Below, piece after piece: positions 29,161 to 41,384 of a DNA stretch of 64,000 bases. This DNA comes from Mantis religiosa (taxonomy: Eukaryota; Arthropoda; Insecta; Mantodea; Mantidae): the NCBI GenBank assembly GCA_030765055.1, contig CM060952.1:81348664-81412663 (forward strand). Reading direction: 5' to 3'. How positions within the stretch are numbered: the stretch's first letter is position 1; the number at the start of each line of letters is the position of its first letter. The translations under genes were made by a program, and so were the position numbers. The notes under the pieces are model-generated. The model worked only from the letters and a program-made list of their open reading frames with translations, did not search any database and was not told the origin of the DNA.

Positions 29161-31050
29161 AAAAAAAAAGAGATAGTTAAGAAATCGAGATGAATAAAAG
29201 TGTTTTAAAATAAAGCACACATGAACTTGCCAGTAATAATCTTCCTTCCGATATGTTTACAGCAGTAATTAACATTCATCACACAGAATTCGATGTATTT
29301 CGCTTCTCGTTTCGTTATTTATACACAAGAGTAGAGAGTTGGGATGAAAACAAGAAATGAAATGCTGGGCTCACACAGAGAAACTTAATTCAGCTTCATA
29401 AAATATGAGGCACACAATCCGTTGAATATTTTACTGTATAATCAGATACATACATACACGTGGTCGGGTTCATCTTCATAAGCTTCTTTTCTTCAGTGGC
29501 GTTAAAAAAGGTCTTATCCTCACCTTAGACCTTAAAATATCTTTCTTAACGTTCCTAAGAAGCTTTGTACATCTGAACAGCTAATAAATTACTGTAGGAT
29601 TACAATTGTGTGAAATTCGTACAAAGACATACAGGGTGGCTCAATTCAATTTACTGTGTCCTAAAGAACTTTTTACAACAGAGGACTGGTAAAAGAGGAT
29701 TCGCTTCTAGAAAACCCTGTACTCACAAAGTTGGTAGAACTGTTATAAAATAAAAGCGGGATAGTACAAATATGACCTCAGCCGCCTGTCTCTGATCCCG
29801 GCTTTGCGAGGTTTCTCTGTAAATCATGATTGATCGCACTGCTCGGCTTTCCCCCAAGTCAATCTTCCTCCAGCCTCTAATTCCTCTTCAGTGACTAAAT
29901 GTCTCAGAAACTTCCCTTTGTGGCGCTAATGTCCAGCCATAATACAGAAAAACGACAACTCTGTCCGTGACAGCCTTGGAAACAGATGAAGACCAGCACT
30001 ATTAGTTTCCTTGACAACCCTAAACATGGCGCATGCACTAGAAGTAGCAATAAACTATTGGAAAATTACACAATGTATGAACGGTCGGTAACAAAGTTTT
30101 TACCTCAATACCCAGACCGACCAATGTTATTGTTTTTTCTCGCAGTTTCCCTTGGTCGATAGGTGAATAATGGAAGGATAATTAAGTCCTGGAATTTCGT
30201 GTCCTATTATTTAATTTCACCTTTCATCGTGGTGCACAGTTTAAAGGTTCCAAATACCGGCGGGAGTTTTGGTGTTGCATGACAGTAAATTTTCTTTCTG
30301 TAAATCCTCGTCCTCGGTGTTTGTAGGTCCAAAAGAGGAAGGAGACTAGCCTTGGGAGCCAACACCAGGGAGTTCCAATCTTTAAATGTTAGGGACCCTA
30401 CTTTTGCTGTCGGCTCTCACCAGGTGGAGGCAACCTTAGTATCCTATATTGTCATACCTCCCTCCCACTATAAACAGTCACAAAACTCCACTCTCCGAAT
30501 TAGTTTAATATCTCGTTTAGTTTCTCTATTATTAAAATGTATTTCTGGATGTCATTTTGTGACAAATTCTCCGCACAAGAATTCTAAGAAGAAGCATTTT
30601 GTAAAATTCTGTCATTTATATGATTGTAACATACAAGTCTATCTATAATTTTGCATTACTAGCCTTAGTTCTAAAGAAAAAAATTATAAATACTGTCATT
30701 GACACTTCTAGTGATTTTGAGGTTATGTAACTTTAGAAACTAATAAATCGTAAACTAAGACAAAAATTTGTATAACAGATTAATTTGTTCTGTTTTATAA
30801 ATCCGTATTACATATTTTAGAAGAATTAAATGAAAAATGCGTCGTGCAGTACATTTTCAAGTAAATAAATAATGTAAAGCTTAAATTTTAAACATATCCA
30901 ACAAATAATCTAACGTTTGTCTCAATTAGACATGCTTCAATACTTCGAGTGTATCGAGATATCGAGTGTATCGATTTATGAGTTTACATCCTTAGATGCC
31001 AACTTTATAATATAATTTTTAGCAACATTTTCGTTACACTAATGTTCCCA
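29161..31050. other. no gene recognised
   Basis: No convincing coding sequence. ACAGGGTGGCTCAATTCAAT at 29633-29652 resembles a transposon end, but no inverted partner was found. The frame at 30352-30648 has no recognisable motifs. Confidence 0.4.
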
Positions 31051-31145
31051 TTGAGTCAGTTAGTTAAATGATTCAACGGTTTTATGGGGATCATAGGTTC
31101 GATTCCTCTACTCAAACGATAAATAAGATTCGTCATATGTCTAGA
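31050..31145 (+). repeat. possible tRNA-derived SINE fragment
   Basis: An A-box-like TTAAATGATTCAACGG stretch is followed by a B-box-like AGGTTCGATTCCTC about 30 bases later. No second copy was found in the window, so this is tentative. Confidence 0.35.
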
Positions 31146-31734
31146 TTATGTCTGATTGCGTAGCCTTAATTGCTGGGCAGCTGCCAGAATAAATATTTCT
31201 CATTCATTTTTATGCACTCACATGACTTCCTCTATTCAGTCTCGTCACCTGCATAAGGTTGTGTATGTAGTCGCAGAAACAACGGCGTATGTTCAACAAG
31301 AGAGGGAGGATTTCTTTCAACTCTTGTATACAACCCTATTGTTTTGTACGGTGTTTAACTTGATTTGTGATTTTTTTCCTATCTCAAGTATATCTATAAT
31401 GGTTTAAAATGTGAAGTGACTCTTGAAACACCCTGTATATAATAAAACCATCTATAAGAATTATATGTACAGGAGTAGCGGAGAAATTCAGGTGAGTGCA
31501 CACGTCAGATTTTTTTCCGGTGATGATGTAGCATCAAATTTGTTACTCTAAGCACACCACAACATCAAATTTACAAAATTCGCACGTTTCTTCAAGAAGT
31601 GTTTGCCAACACGTCTGCTTTGGCACAAGTATCTGGAAACTAACACTTTTTCTCAGCAAGCAAAGTTAAGTTTAAACTGCGCCGGTCTTTCAGGTAGCAG
31701 TAGCGAAGTTTAAATCCTCCTCTTAACTTTATTG

Positions 31735-31985
31735 GCACCTCTAGTTTGTTGTTCATTGGTAAAGCGTGCAACTTGCATTCGGCAGGTCGTGTGTTCGATC
31801 CCTGTTGACCGTGCACTCTTTGTGATTTTTCCTTGTCAGGCGAGCGCTAGGGTATTTACTTTCATATGTATCTACCCTATGTTTACCTTTCATCAAAACG
31901 GGGATTTGTGTATATCCCTCTCTCTATCTCTGGTGTGTATATCTGTGAACAGGCCAACTCGAAGTTGAAGGGTCGAATAAATTCA
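31735..31985 (+). repeat. tRNA-derived SINE, family C
   Basis: Head with A-box-like GTTCATTGGTAAAGCGTGC and B-box GTGTTCGATCCCTG about 35 bases apart, followed by an unrelated body (GCGAGCGCTAGGGTATTTAC, AACAGGCCAACTCGAAGTTG) and an A/T-rich tail. The spacing of the two boxes suits a polymerase III promoter. The long body rules out a simple tRNA gene. Confidence 0.65.
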
Positions 31986-32340
31986 GAACTTCTTATTTAA
32001 GTTCAGATCCGACATGAGGACTTTTTGGAAAATTCCCCAGCACAAACTTTAAATGAAACATTTTTTCTCATTTAAGATGTTTACGTAACATTTGAGTTTT
32101 ATGGGAATAGTATGCCAAGTCATACTATTGAATTGGGAAGGAATTCAGTGTAATGTTACATGTTCAAAGAACTTCTCTGTGGCATAAATCATTTCCGAAA
32201 TATCCCTTATTAATGGTTAGAATTGTACAGCAGTTTTGTGGTTCTATAAAAATAATGTTGTACTGCTTTGTTACAAAGTTCACTTGCTAAACATTTGACT
32301 GCCCTTATCCCCTTTCTATACGAGTATATAAAGAAATCTG

Positions 32341-32640
32341 TGGCTGGTCCCGTAGCTCGTCGGTAGAGCACCTGCCTGCGGTTCTAGGGGTTGCATGTTC
32401 GATTCCCGGCAGTGGGGGTGGGGACTTTTCTCCGACCAAGATAATTCCTCATCTTCTCTATAGTCTGGAAGTATGAATGAGAGTGCGAATGTGTACGTGA
32501 TCTAATAATTAAAACCCAACGTATACGAGTTAACACCTTCGATATGTTCCAAAGGAGAACGGCCGCCGATATGAGCTTTGGGGTTAAAGTGGTGGTATAA
32601 ATGGAAGAAATAAATATGTAACTATTCCTTTTTTCTTTCA
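32341..32640 (+). repeat. tRNA-derived SINE, family D
   Basis: Head: GTCCCGTAGCTCGTCGGTAG with AGAGC (A box), then GGTTGCATGTTCGATTCCCG (B box). The body contains CTTTTCTCCGACCAAGATAA and CTCATCTTCTCTATAGTCTG, then GAACGGCCGCCGATATGAGC. It is tRNA-like only at the head. Confidence 0.7.
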
Positions 32641-32642
32641 AT

Positions 32643-32825
32643 TTACGTCCTCAAACGTTAAGTTATATCGGACGATAAATAAAATGATGCAGAAATGAGT
32701 CCAGGGTCCATAGACCTTAGAGTTACCAGATATTCATCTTTCAGAATAAGGGAGATCACTGGGGGGGGGGACACCTTATCGCTGACCGAGATTCGAATTC
32801 CAGACCATATGAACTGAGGCAGACC
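32643..32825 (-). repeat. SINE family A copy (inverted)
   Basis: Reads on the - strand; + strand landmarks are AACGTTAAGTTATATCGG, CCAGGGTCCATAGACCTTAG and GACCGAGATTCGAATTCC (B box). A run of nine or ten G interrupts it near 32761. Confidence 0.8.
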
Positions 32826-32959
32826 ATGTAATTGGAGCGATCTTTGGAATTTGTTTTAAAATACGTATTTCAGTAAACGAAATAAATTACTGTTAAACAC
32901 ACATGTCCACTTTGATGCTGTTAAGTAATTATTTTGTATAATATTTGTGTACTTTTTTA

Positions 32960-33124
32960 AATTTACGCTCAGGGTCCATAGAGCTTAGAGTTACCAGACA
33001 TTCATCTTACAGGATAAAGGAAAACTCTGAAGAAAACCTTATCCAGATAACTCACCCCGACCTAGATACGAGCTCGGGACCTCTTGAACGTGAGACACAC
33101 TGCCATCTACGCTGCCGAGGCGGG
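32960..33124 (-). repeat. SINE family A copy (inverted)
   Basis: Landmarks CAGGGTCCATAGAGCTTAG, CCAGACATTCATCTTACAGG, CCTTATCCAGATAACTCACC, and TGCCATCTACGCTGCCGAGG (complement of the tRNA-like head). Confidence 0.82.
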
Positions 33125-33624
33125 CATTTTTTGTACTGCTAACAGAGAAGATCATGTGACACTGTCTGCTAGAGTGGTTTTTAAACAGACCTTTGACTTC
33201 TCTTTGGAGCAAGGGAAATCGTAAAGACAAACTGTCCATTTGGTTTCATCAAGGAAAACAATAACCATTCCAGATTATTATCGTCGACATTTCAAAAAAC
33301 CTTGAGTTGTTTTTATGTGGGAATTAATGTAAGATCTTAAACTGTATTGCGCTGCCAGCGTAAACATCAACATCATCGTTAATCTCTGTTTTATGTTGTT
33401 TTTGTGAGACCTCTCTCGGCGCTAAAGAAATAAACGATGTACAGTGCTCACCAGTATTGTATTGCAGGAACAAAGTTAAAGAAATTACGTGTGCAGTATA
33501 ATAGTTATGATATTAGTGTATTAAAATATAAAATAATCAGATAGATGCAATCCGCTGATGTTGATACCCAGACCCGGCTAATCAGCTACTTTTGGTCGCC
33601 AATTAATACGAGGAGTAGGTATAA
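33125..33624. other. no gene recognised
   Basis: No coding signal. Confidence 0.35.
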
Positions 33625-33800
33625 ACTTCAACAGCATTTGTATGGTTAGCTTCCTGAACGGGATTTTAGGCAGTAGCATCTAGACCTGTATTCGATTTCC
33701 GTGGATAACCTTCCTGACATACGGGTTTTCCCGTAATTTGACTAATTTGAACATAAGCCGCTATGACTTAACGTTGGAGAACAAGAAATAAATAATAAAT
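33625..33800 (+). repeat. SINE family A copy, diverged
   Basis: Retains GTATTCGATTTCCG (B box), TTCCTGACATACGGGTTTTC and the tail GCCGCTATGACTTAACGTTG followed by a (AATA)n-like end. Confidence 0.6.
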
Positions 33801-33949
33801 AAACAACCTCATCGACAGCAGTGCCAAACGGGCAAGGCGAGGAATTAACGCCTTCATTTTGATTTAAATAAAACCCTTGAAAAATAAATAAGAAAAGTAA
33901 AGAATTTTAGTACTCGACGTGATTTTCCGTACTCACTCATGTATAAAAT

Positions 33950-34165
33950 ATTCTTACAAACACATACTGTTCTACCTACTTCAAGATAAACATTATGTTA
34001 TTGCTAGGTACAAAGGAATAGAGTAGACTTCAAGTGATAGTCAAATATTTTAAGAGCTGGTTGATATGTGATGGCTTTGAAATCCGTTATCTTTGCACAA
34101 ACAGCAGATAAAAGCCGAATAATGACTTCCTAATTGAGATAAATTGGCAATTATATAAAAACCGA
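33950..34165 (+). repeat. unclassified interspersed repeat U, copy 3 (5' part)
   Basis: Shows the left part of the repeat: AAACATTATGTTATTGCTAG, AGACTTCAAGTGATAGTCAA, AGAGCTGGTTGATATGTGAT and AGATAAAAGCCGAATAATGA. Confidence 0.65.
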
Positions 34166-34401
34166 TGAAAGGTCTAGTGTCAGTCACTAGTGAATGGGCC
34201 AGAGTCAAAGTCAATGAGTAGTAGTGAGAGCAGTGTGGTGATTCGAGCTGAGTGTGGTACGTTCCAAGCTCCGTAATAAGGAGTCGGAAGACCGTGGAAT
34301 GGTGCAGGAAGCAGTTCACAGGTCAGCAAATGCGGCTCCGGGTGAGGGATCGCTGAGCTGTCGAAGTAGTTTACGTATAAATATCGTAGTAGTGTTGCTC
34401 C

Positions 34402-34701
34402 ATGTTAGAGATGGACCCGTGTGTACGTCAGCAGCACAAAAGGTACGTGCAACAGAGACTTAAGAAACGTTGTAAAGACGTTTCGAAGTGTTGCATTTCT
34501 GCAAAAGAAAGGCTGATTGTACATGACCATCGAGCTAATGATTTTGGTGACAAAGAAGTTCTTAACCGAACCTTTTGTAGTCTTTGTCACAATATGAACT
34601 ATATTGTTAGTTTGGAATGTACACAAGTCCAGTGTGTCATCTGCAAGGCAAAAGAAGACGATTTTTTAAACTCACATTTGTATTCATACGCCATCATTTA
34701 G
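34402..34701 (+). CDS. short Cys-rich open frame, unrecognised
   Basis: A 99-codon frame starting MLEMDPCVRQQHKRYVQQRL, basic at first and then Cys-rich (CSLCHNMNYIVSLECTQVQC, VICK). The Cys pairs could bind zinc. Nothing upstream looks like a promoter and no second exon is obvious. Transposon-type sequence surrounds it, so it may be a relic. I cannot name the family, and it may not be a gene. Confidence 0.25.
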   Translation: MLEMDPCVRQQHKRYVQQRLKKRCKDVSKCCISAKERLIVHDHRANDFGDKEVLNRTFCSLCHNMNYIVSLECTQVQCVICKAKEDDFLNSHLYSYAII

Positions 34702-35299
34702 AGTCTGTATCTCCATGTGACCTGTGACATTTTCCAGCAGGATGGCTCCCATGTTCATGCTGATGAAGTTATTAAGGCAGCGGCAATGAGCGGAACGGAA
34801 TATATTGTTTTGGGACGCAGCAGAGCGAAAGTCGCACGCCAAAGATTTGTCACATGACTTAAGACAAGCACATTCCTTCTACACGGGCCGAGGGGCATAA
34901 TATTTTTTAATACACATGTAGCTCAATGTGTTGCAAAGTGTGCGCATAAAACTGTGACGAAAAAACTTGCACTTTTAGTCACATATCTTTTTCTACTCTT
35001 GAACTTATACTCTAATTTCAGGTTCATTGATAATTTCATATTTCATAACACTTTTTTCTATCATTTTCCTTAATTCAATTTCCATATCAGGCTCATTTTA
35101 AAACAATTCTAATCTGATCATTTTAATACCTCAACTTTCAAAATAAAAAAAAAACTTGTTCTGTATCTTAGCTCGCATTAAATAAATGTATAATTTTCTC
35201 CAATATAGCATATAAGAACACATTTTGAATCTATGTTCTCTAAATATTTTTAAAATCGTGGAATATATATGCCTATTTTTACAAGATTTACGCTGAACT
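34702..35299. other. no gene recognised
   Basis: AT-rich, no coding signal. Confidence 0.35.
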
Positions 35300-35680
35300 T
35301 CAGTGTCTTAAGCGGTAGTCAAGTGTTTGTAATTCTATATTCCGTTCTCTTTGAATGTTCAAGAGCTGAAAAGCAAATGAATATGGCTTCTCATTCTAGA
35401 AAAGTATTGTAAATTTCAAACAAATAACAAGGATTACCTCGGAGATGGTTTAAAAATGCATTTCACATAAATTGTGTTTTAACGAGATCTACTTTTTTGT
35501 ATCCTAGGATTCTTTCTCTATTCCTTAAGATTTACCAGTTAGGTATATAAAAAGTCATTCAGAATGAAGAGGACTTCAGAAAACTGAAGGAATCCATATC
35601 ATTTGTCACAAAAATATCATAAACATATGTATTTTAATAATAATCCTTGCAGTTTTTCTGAGAGAAAAAAGTTGACATTT
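35300..35680 (+). repeat. unclassified interspersed repeat U, copy 4
   Basis: Landmarks: TCTTAAGCGGTAGTCAAGTG, TTCCGTTCTCTTTGAATG, AACAAATAACAAGGATTACC, AATTGTGTTTTAACGAGATC, GATTTACCAGTTAGGTATAT, GTCATTCAGAATGAAGAGGA. Confidence 0.72.
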
Positions 35681-36839
35681 CTTCCATATTAAGGGTAGTT
35701 TGGTGTGTGAGAAATGTTTTGAACAATTATTGTATTAAATATCAAATGCCGACTTTGCTATTTCATCCACTTTTCGTTCTTGAGGTATACTGTTCTCAGA
35801 CACACATGGACTTTTTTGTAAAAAGTCATTTTCTAAAATTCAGCGAGTCCCAAACCTTGTGTTTCTGGCAAAATATCGGTATTAAACTTTTGGGTGGAAT
35901 ACAATATCTTCCTTTACTATACGTAAATAAGAAAGAAACAATCATTATTAAATAACAGTTGCTGGAAACGTAACATGTAATTGATCACAAACGATGAGTT
36001 AAACAGAAAGATGAAAGATTTAAACTTCCTTGGCCGTGCTGAAGATGTACGACTTTCTGAGGAAGGCAAATGGTTTGTTAAAAGCACCAGCCAATTATTA
36101 ATAGGAGTCGTTAAGAACAGAAATACTTCTGATAAATTCAACATGCCACTAATAAGAGATGGTATCGCCTTTAATGAATAGCAGTTCATTTCTTTCTTGT
36201 TTCAGCCTGTACGGCTTCCATACATCATGGACTTAAAACATCCAGCTTGCATCTGATCCCGGAGTTCATTATCACTACTTACTATATACTGACCCTTTTG
36301 CCTGCGTATATTAATTGCCATAAACATACGAATTAGGTTATACCTCCATTGTACTATGTATCAAGAGAGTGTGAGTGTGTGGTGTTTTAGGGCCCGTCGA
36401 CAACAAGGTCATTTGGGCCCGACTATGTATCAATAAAAGCGACCTCTAATACAAACTGAAACAAAAGAATGCGTCCACTAACAGTGTATTAACATTTTCC
36501 TATTTCAATTCACCGTTTAGAAGCGACGATTGCATAGCAACGAGAAACTATTCTCCTACATTGAAAACGCTTTCCTTTAAATACCACACCACGATTTTAT
36601 TGCTTCTGTTTCAGTTAAAAAATTACAAAATGTTTCTCCCGCTAATAGCGAGAGAGAATGGACGCATCAAGAGTAAACAACGAACTTGAAACAGCTGAAG
36701 ATCAGTGTTTTTTCAGGAAATAGTTGAAACACGAAGCTGCGAAGAAAAGTGAGTGCAAATTCACTACTTGTGGGTCAAGGGTTCGGTTCCAAAATAGAAA
36801 ACAAACAAAAATTGCATTCACATGGCATCATTTAGTTTT
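35681..36839. other. no gene recognised; small repeat fragment near 36375
   Basis: The frame 35981-36181 (MITNDELNRKMKDLNFLGRA...) shows no family motif. GTGTGGTGTTTTAGGGCCCG at 36379-36398 resembles GTGTGGTGTTTGACGCCCGC at 42494-42513, so both may be pieces of one dispersed repeat. Confidence 0.35.
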
Positions 36840-37110
36840 ATATAGCTTCTAGAAGGTACTGTTATAAAATTTCATTTGTTCATATTCTTAGAAATGCTTA
36901 GTCCTACAAAATAATTTATTTCATATAAATTTCGTTAACGAGGTACATTTTTGAGGTGCGGGGATTACCAGTTATGCAAAATTCATTCAGAATTACATAT
37001 GACTTCAGAGACAATTTCTAGAAAAATTTAAGATATACACCATATTGTAATGAAAATATATTAAATGTAAGGTGTTTTAATCAAAAGAGTTAAAAATCAT
37101 TTGACTAGAG
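36840..37110 (+). repeat. unclassified interspersed repeat U, copy 5
   Basis: Landmarks: GGATTACCAGTTATGCAAAA, TTCATTCAGAATTACATATG, ATTTAAGATATACACCATAT and GGTGTTTTAATCAAAAGAGT. Confidence 0.65.
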
Positions 37111-37815
37111 CCCAGATTGTTAGGTTTTAACCTAACTTCACTTTTAAAATCCTAAATGAGGGTTTAGCACCCAAAATAACCTAAATAGCTGCTTTTCTTT
37201 TTTGAAACGGAGAATGATATTTTCCGATCCACAAAGTTAATTTGGAAGGTTATATTCGAGAGTAAATCAATAAAACAAGTGAAATGCACCCTTAATGACA
37301 TTCATCTCAATAAAGAAAAGGTGTACGGATAAATCAGTCCGACCGAGCTTCGAATTCTGCTCCTCCGGAATATCAGGCAGAAGCACACAATTGAATACAA
37401 TGGAAACAGGTAAAATGTTCCCTAGGAGTACCTCTTTGCAGCTTGAGATATATGTATTTTAGTACTCCACTTAATAGAATATGTGGTTTTGTTTCATAAG
37501 AACATGTATTTCCATTTTATGTATATCAACCGAGATAAACACATGCAAAAATAATTTTACTAAAGGGAAAAAAAGCGATGTCTTTACGATTGAAACTCCC
37601 GTTAAATGGAGCACACATGGCGTGTGCTGACATCTTGATGCAGCTATTAACAGTTCATTGAATTGTGCTCGAAAACCTCCATCGCCCTTTGTGTGTTTGA
37701 ACCTGTTACCTTTGTCCATCTATTCCTCTGAGCTACAGGTTATGGGTGGTCAAAGTAAAACTATACTATGTACATCGGAAGTTTAAAGTGGCCATAAACA
37801 AACCATGTGCGTTTT
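37111..37815. other. no gene recognised
   Basis: The sequence around 37125-37190 has several CCTAA/CCTAAA words, but no array. Confidence 0.35.
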
Positions 37816-37823
37816 GACCTGTG

Positions 37824-38010
37824 GCACTGGCACCAATGGTTGACGCCGCAATGACGTCATGTCCTGTAGAAAGAAGGTTTTCGTCATACAAGAATGTGTT
37901 GCGTGGCAATAGGAAATCGTTTACCCCAGTAATTTGGGTATTATGTAACTACTTACTGCAATGCCACAAAATAACCTACAAAGCAAACAGTAAATTCTAT
38001 TTTGTGCGTT
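37824..38010 (+). pseudogene. hAT transposase C-terminal fragment
   Basis: The frame at 37821-38036 reads ALAPMVDAAMTSCPVERRFS and SYKNVLRGNRKSFT, the dimerisation motif of CGGBP1-type hAT transposases (pattern TSC.VERSFS.YKN.L..NR). The rest of the gene is absent; only about 60 codons are recognisable. Confidence 0.7.
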
Positions 38011-38039
38011 CTTTGATGAATATCTTTGTGAAATAAGTT

Positions 38040-38525
38040 CATGAATATATCTTACAAATAAGTAGCAGAAAAGGAAAATTGTTAAGTTGTACATGTACTG
38101 ATAAACAAACAAAACATTGGAACACCTATTTTAATAAAGAAACCCCTTAAAACCCTATTTTAATGAAGAAAAACCTAAAAAACATATTTTAAACAAACAA
38201 AAAACCTAAAATGAAGGACTATTCTACCTAAAAGTCCGGGGCCTAGATATGACACATCTGTTTACTCACAGCATGTAACACATTGAAACTGTTTTACATT
38301 TTATTTTATTCCCAAAAACAGTAGTAAATAAAGCTTGTTTTATATTTGTGATATCTGTAATAATGACTGCAACTTTTTTACACTTGTTAAACTTCATAAT
38401 AAAAGCAAGAAAATATTTAAAAATCCTCAAATTTATAAGATGAGAGGCAGAGATGAATGAAGATTTGGTGTAGTGCATAACCGTGTACAGATGTGGAACT
38501 AACTGTCCCACAGCTAACTTGTATC
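38040..38525. other. no gene recognised
   Basis: AT-rich; AACCTAAAA words recur between 38105 and 38235 without a clear unit. Confidence 0.35.
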
Positions 38526-38772
38526 TGGCACCAAGTATATCCCCAATGTAGCCTCTTCTTCCGAGTTGATGAGGAGTTCAACACAAGACCCCACTGCGCT
38601 TTGCCACAGTTTCACAGACTCACTCGGAGAAAAGCAGTTCTCGCCGACCAGATATCGCTATCTCGCTGACGTACTCACGCGCTCATTCACTCGATTTTCC
38701 ACAGCCCTCGCTTATAGAAATTTCCACACGGTTACAGAGCGTTCGAGAACGCAAAACTTCTAGAAGGTTCTT
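38526..38772. other. GC-richer island with heat-shock-element-like sites
   Basis: Stands out from the AT-rich surroundings. It contains TTCGAGAA (38742-38749) and TTCTAGAAGGTTC (38758-38770), which fit the heat-shock factor pattern of alternating TTC/GAA units spaced by two bases. Related wording (CTCACGCGCTCATTCACTCG here; CACTTCTCGGCATTGCTCGT near 39429) suggests a transposon promoter or solo LTR. The boundaries and class are not established. Confidence 0.35.
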
Positions 38773-39789
38773 ATTACCTGACGATAACGCCTGTTCGTGT
38801 ATAAGCTAGGCAAATGCGCTACTTATCTGGTTATATTCTGATTGCTCTTTACTGAACTGCGCTAGGGACGCAATGTAAATGTGTAATAAATGTATCTATA
38901 GTTATAGAAAGCAGACTACATGAGAACAATTTGTAGAAGACTCAGTAAAGAAATACACGTGATTTTAAAGAATCTGTCGTAAAATGTTTCTTAAATATCA
39001 GAACACAAGACACTAAACGTGCTTTTCGACTGAATCGGTGAAGGTTTGACTCTGTAGTGGAGACGTATTACCACGTAGTCATTAATTAAGAGACTGTATT
39101 TAACATTCACTGCTGAAATATGACTAAAATACTTGAAAACGAAAGCAAAATTAATTTTAACATTTCTGACAGGTAATGTACTAATGACATTCCCATGTGA
39201 ATTGTTTATAGTTGAAATATCCTTGTAGGTACAGGAGGATGAAGCGACAACTAAGTATTTAAAACATAAGCAGTCCTGCATAAAGTGCATTTGAAATTCT
39301 ATACCCTCTGTGTAACATTATGAGAAACTTCAAAAATATAGTAATGCAAAATTCACACCAGAAAGAAGGAATATGCTGGGAATAATGCTGCACACCGACT
39401 CCTCGCCACGGAGCTTGGAACCTCCCTCACTTCTCGGCATTGCTCGTGGACTCACACAACTCGACTGAATTCTGAACTGTGCATTGCGCCGACTCCTCAC
39501 TATGCAGTCGCACTCGTCGACCGGCACTCAAAGCCCGAAAAGCACCCAAATACTAAAATTGAACACTCTGTCATGCTCGTAACGGTTATTACACAGCCCT
39601 CCCGGGGGCGGAGGATAGTTGCAGTTTTCAAATGTTCTCGAATTATATTATGGAACAGCATAGAACTCTGCGCAGTAATAATATGACTCGCGTTATCAGC
39701 TAGTGGCCGCCCGCTGATAGCTCCGACCCTCCCGCCAGCAGACAACAGAGGCGGAGCAGTTCCTCCACTCACACTCATTAGCCGTCGCT
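38773..39789. other. no gene recognised; second GC-richer patch 39390-39780
   Basis: The patch at 39390-39780 is GC-rich and contains short inverted words (AGCTAGTGGCCGCCCGCTGATAGCT region, 39698-39722). No coding signal. Confidence 0.3.
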
Positions 39790-40020
39790 AATGTGACATT
39801 ATTTTCTTGTAGGTACAAGGGAATATGGGAATACAGTAGGCAACATTCCAAATGTGTTAAACAGCTGGTTGCTTTAACTTTGACATTCCATTGTCTTTGC
39901 ATGGCCAAGAGATAAAATACGAATAACGACGTCCCATAGATACGCAGATCGTTTCTGAAAATGCTTTATTTAAATTTAGGGAATGTTAAAAGTAGAAATA
40001 TAAGTTCTGTATAATTATAT
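39790..40020 (+). repeat. unclassified interspersed repeat U, copy 6 (5' part)
   Basis: Landmarks: TTCTTGTAGGTACAAGGGAA, AAACAGCTGGTTGCTTTAAC, CATTGTCTTTGCATGGCCAA, GAGATAAAATACGAATAACG. Confidence 0.65.
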
Positions 40021-41384
40021 CTGGTTTAAATTAATTTACTTGAAGTCTAAATCTTATCTCTCTATTAACATGAAACACTATTCACCTTATAAGATCGATG
40101 TTTGTGTCACCGTTTCATCGTCAAACTATCGAGACATAAGATAAAAAAGCAAAGGTTTAGAACACAGATTTTGAAAGACACGCACGCGCTGAATGTACTG
40201 ACCGCTGGTTTGATTTTAGTTCAGGACTACCATTTTCAGCAGCAGCGATGCGCTTGAATAAAAAAAAAAATCCCTTTCAGATATGTGGATGACAGCAGCA
40301 AATCAAATCCGACATTGTCTGTTAGAATTACTGAAGGTACTGACGTGGGCGGATCGAGCGTTCATTTGTTTTCGACAGCTGAGGTTTCATAGCCTCCAAC
40401 TTCACCTGCTTCCTACTTGCACAGATGGACCTAACAATCTTCAGCACTTACTGATTGTATTTGGCCTAATAATTACATGAAAAAGTAACGCACAAACTGT
40501 AATATATAGTTTATTTCTCTTTTTTTTTCCTTTACCTACTGTTCACTTAAATTAAGCACAAAAAGTATTAACTGCATTAAAAATTCATTACTGAGACTTA
40601 ACCGGAAATAACTAGTTTGAGATCCATCTAACGATTTTACACTGTCATGTGCAACAATTTTTGGAAAAAAATCCGGTACACTGGTGGCGCTTAAATGATG
40701 TGGCAATTGATAGCGTTTTCAACAAATAAAATATTAGGACTTTCTGGGTTCGTAAATTAAAAGTTCAATTGCAGAAATTAAAATGTTCTTTATTTCCGTA
40801 GAAACACGTTTTGGTCAACCCTTACAGTAGCAGAAGCAGAATGGCGTACGCAAATACAACCTTCAAGGTCGTTGACCACAAACAAAGGAGTTCACTTTCA
40901 AAATATAGCTGTACGCATACGAATCAAGTTCAATTAAGGCTCTCACTCATTGGCGATCCGCGGCTTCTTTTATAGCTCCGCTCACTGTTCGATAAATTAC
41001 CGGTATTTTCTGTAACAAACAAGTCGGCACTAGAACCTTCCCGTTATCTAACTTTATCTGTTTCGGCAAGCTTTTTATCTCCGCGATGCACTATCTGTCT
41101 CTTTGTGCGCGCCGGCCGCAACAATGCTCGCAACAATATTACTTTCGTTCTTTAGACGATATGGACTGCTGATAACAAATTGATCTAATTGTCTTACATA
41201 CAATGGTCTCGGAAGCCATCTGTTCTGTACCTAACGTTACTTTTATGTTATGCATTGAATTTAACATCAGCTCTTATCATTTTGTTATAAAAGGATCAAT
41301 CATAATAATTCGATATAACGCTGACATTTTAAAATTGTATAAGTATAGAAAGTTGATGTGTCACATTCATGTGAACTTCTGTAA
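40021..41384. other. no gene recognised
   Basis: AT-rich with a GC-richer patch at about 40950-41140 that includes a TTTTATAGCTCCGCTCACTG box. No coding signal. Confidence 0.35.

Noticed and set aside
29633..31440. A transposon bounded by ACAGGGTG (29633) and CACCCTGTATA (31429)
   Set aside because: Only about nine bases agree and the adjoining sequence differs; no transposase lies between.
35981..36181. A 66-codon frame as a possible gene
   Set aside because: It lacks motifs, is short and sits among repeat U copies.
37125..38235. Interstitial telomere-like (CCTAA)n sequence
   Set aside because: CCTAA words are scattered and never form consecutive arrays.
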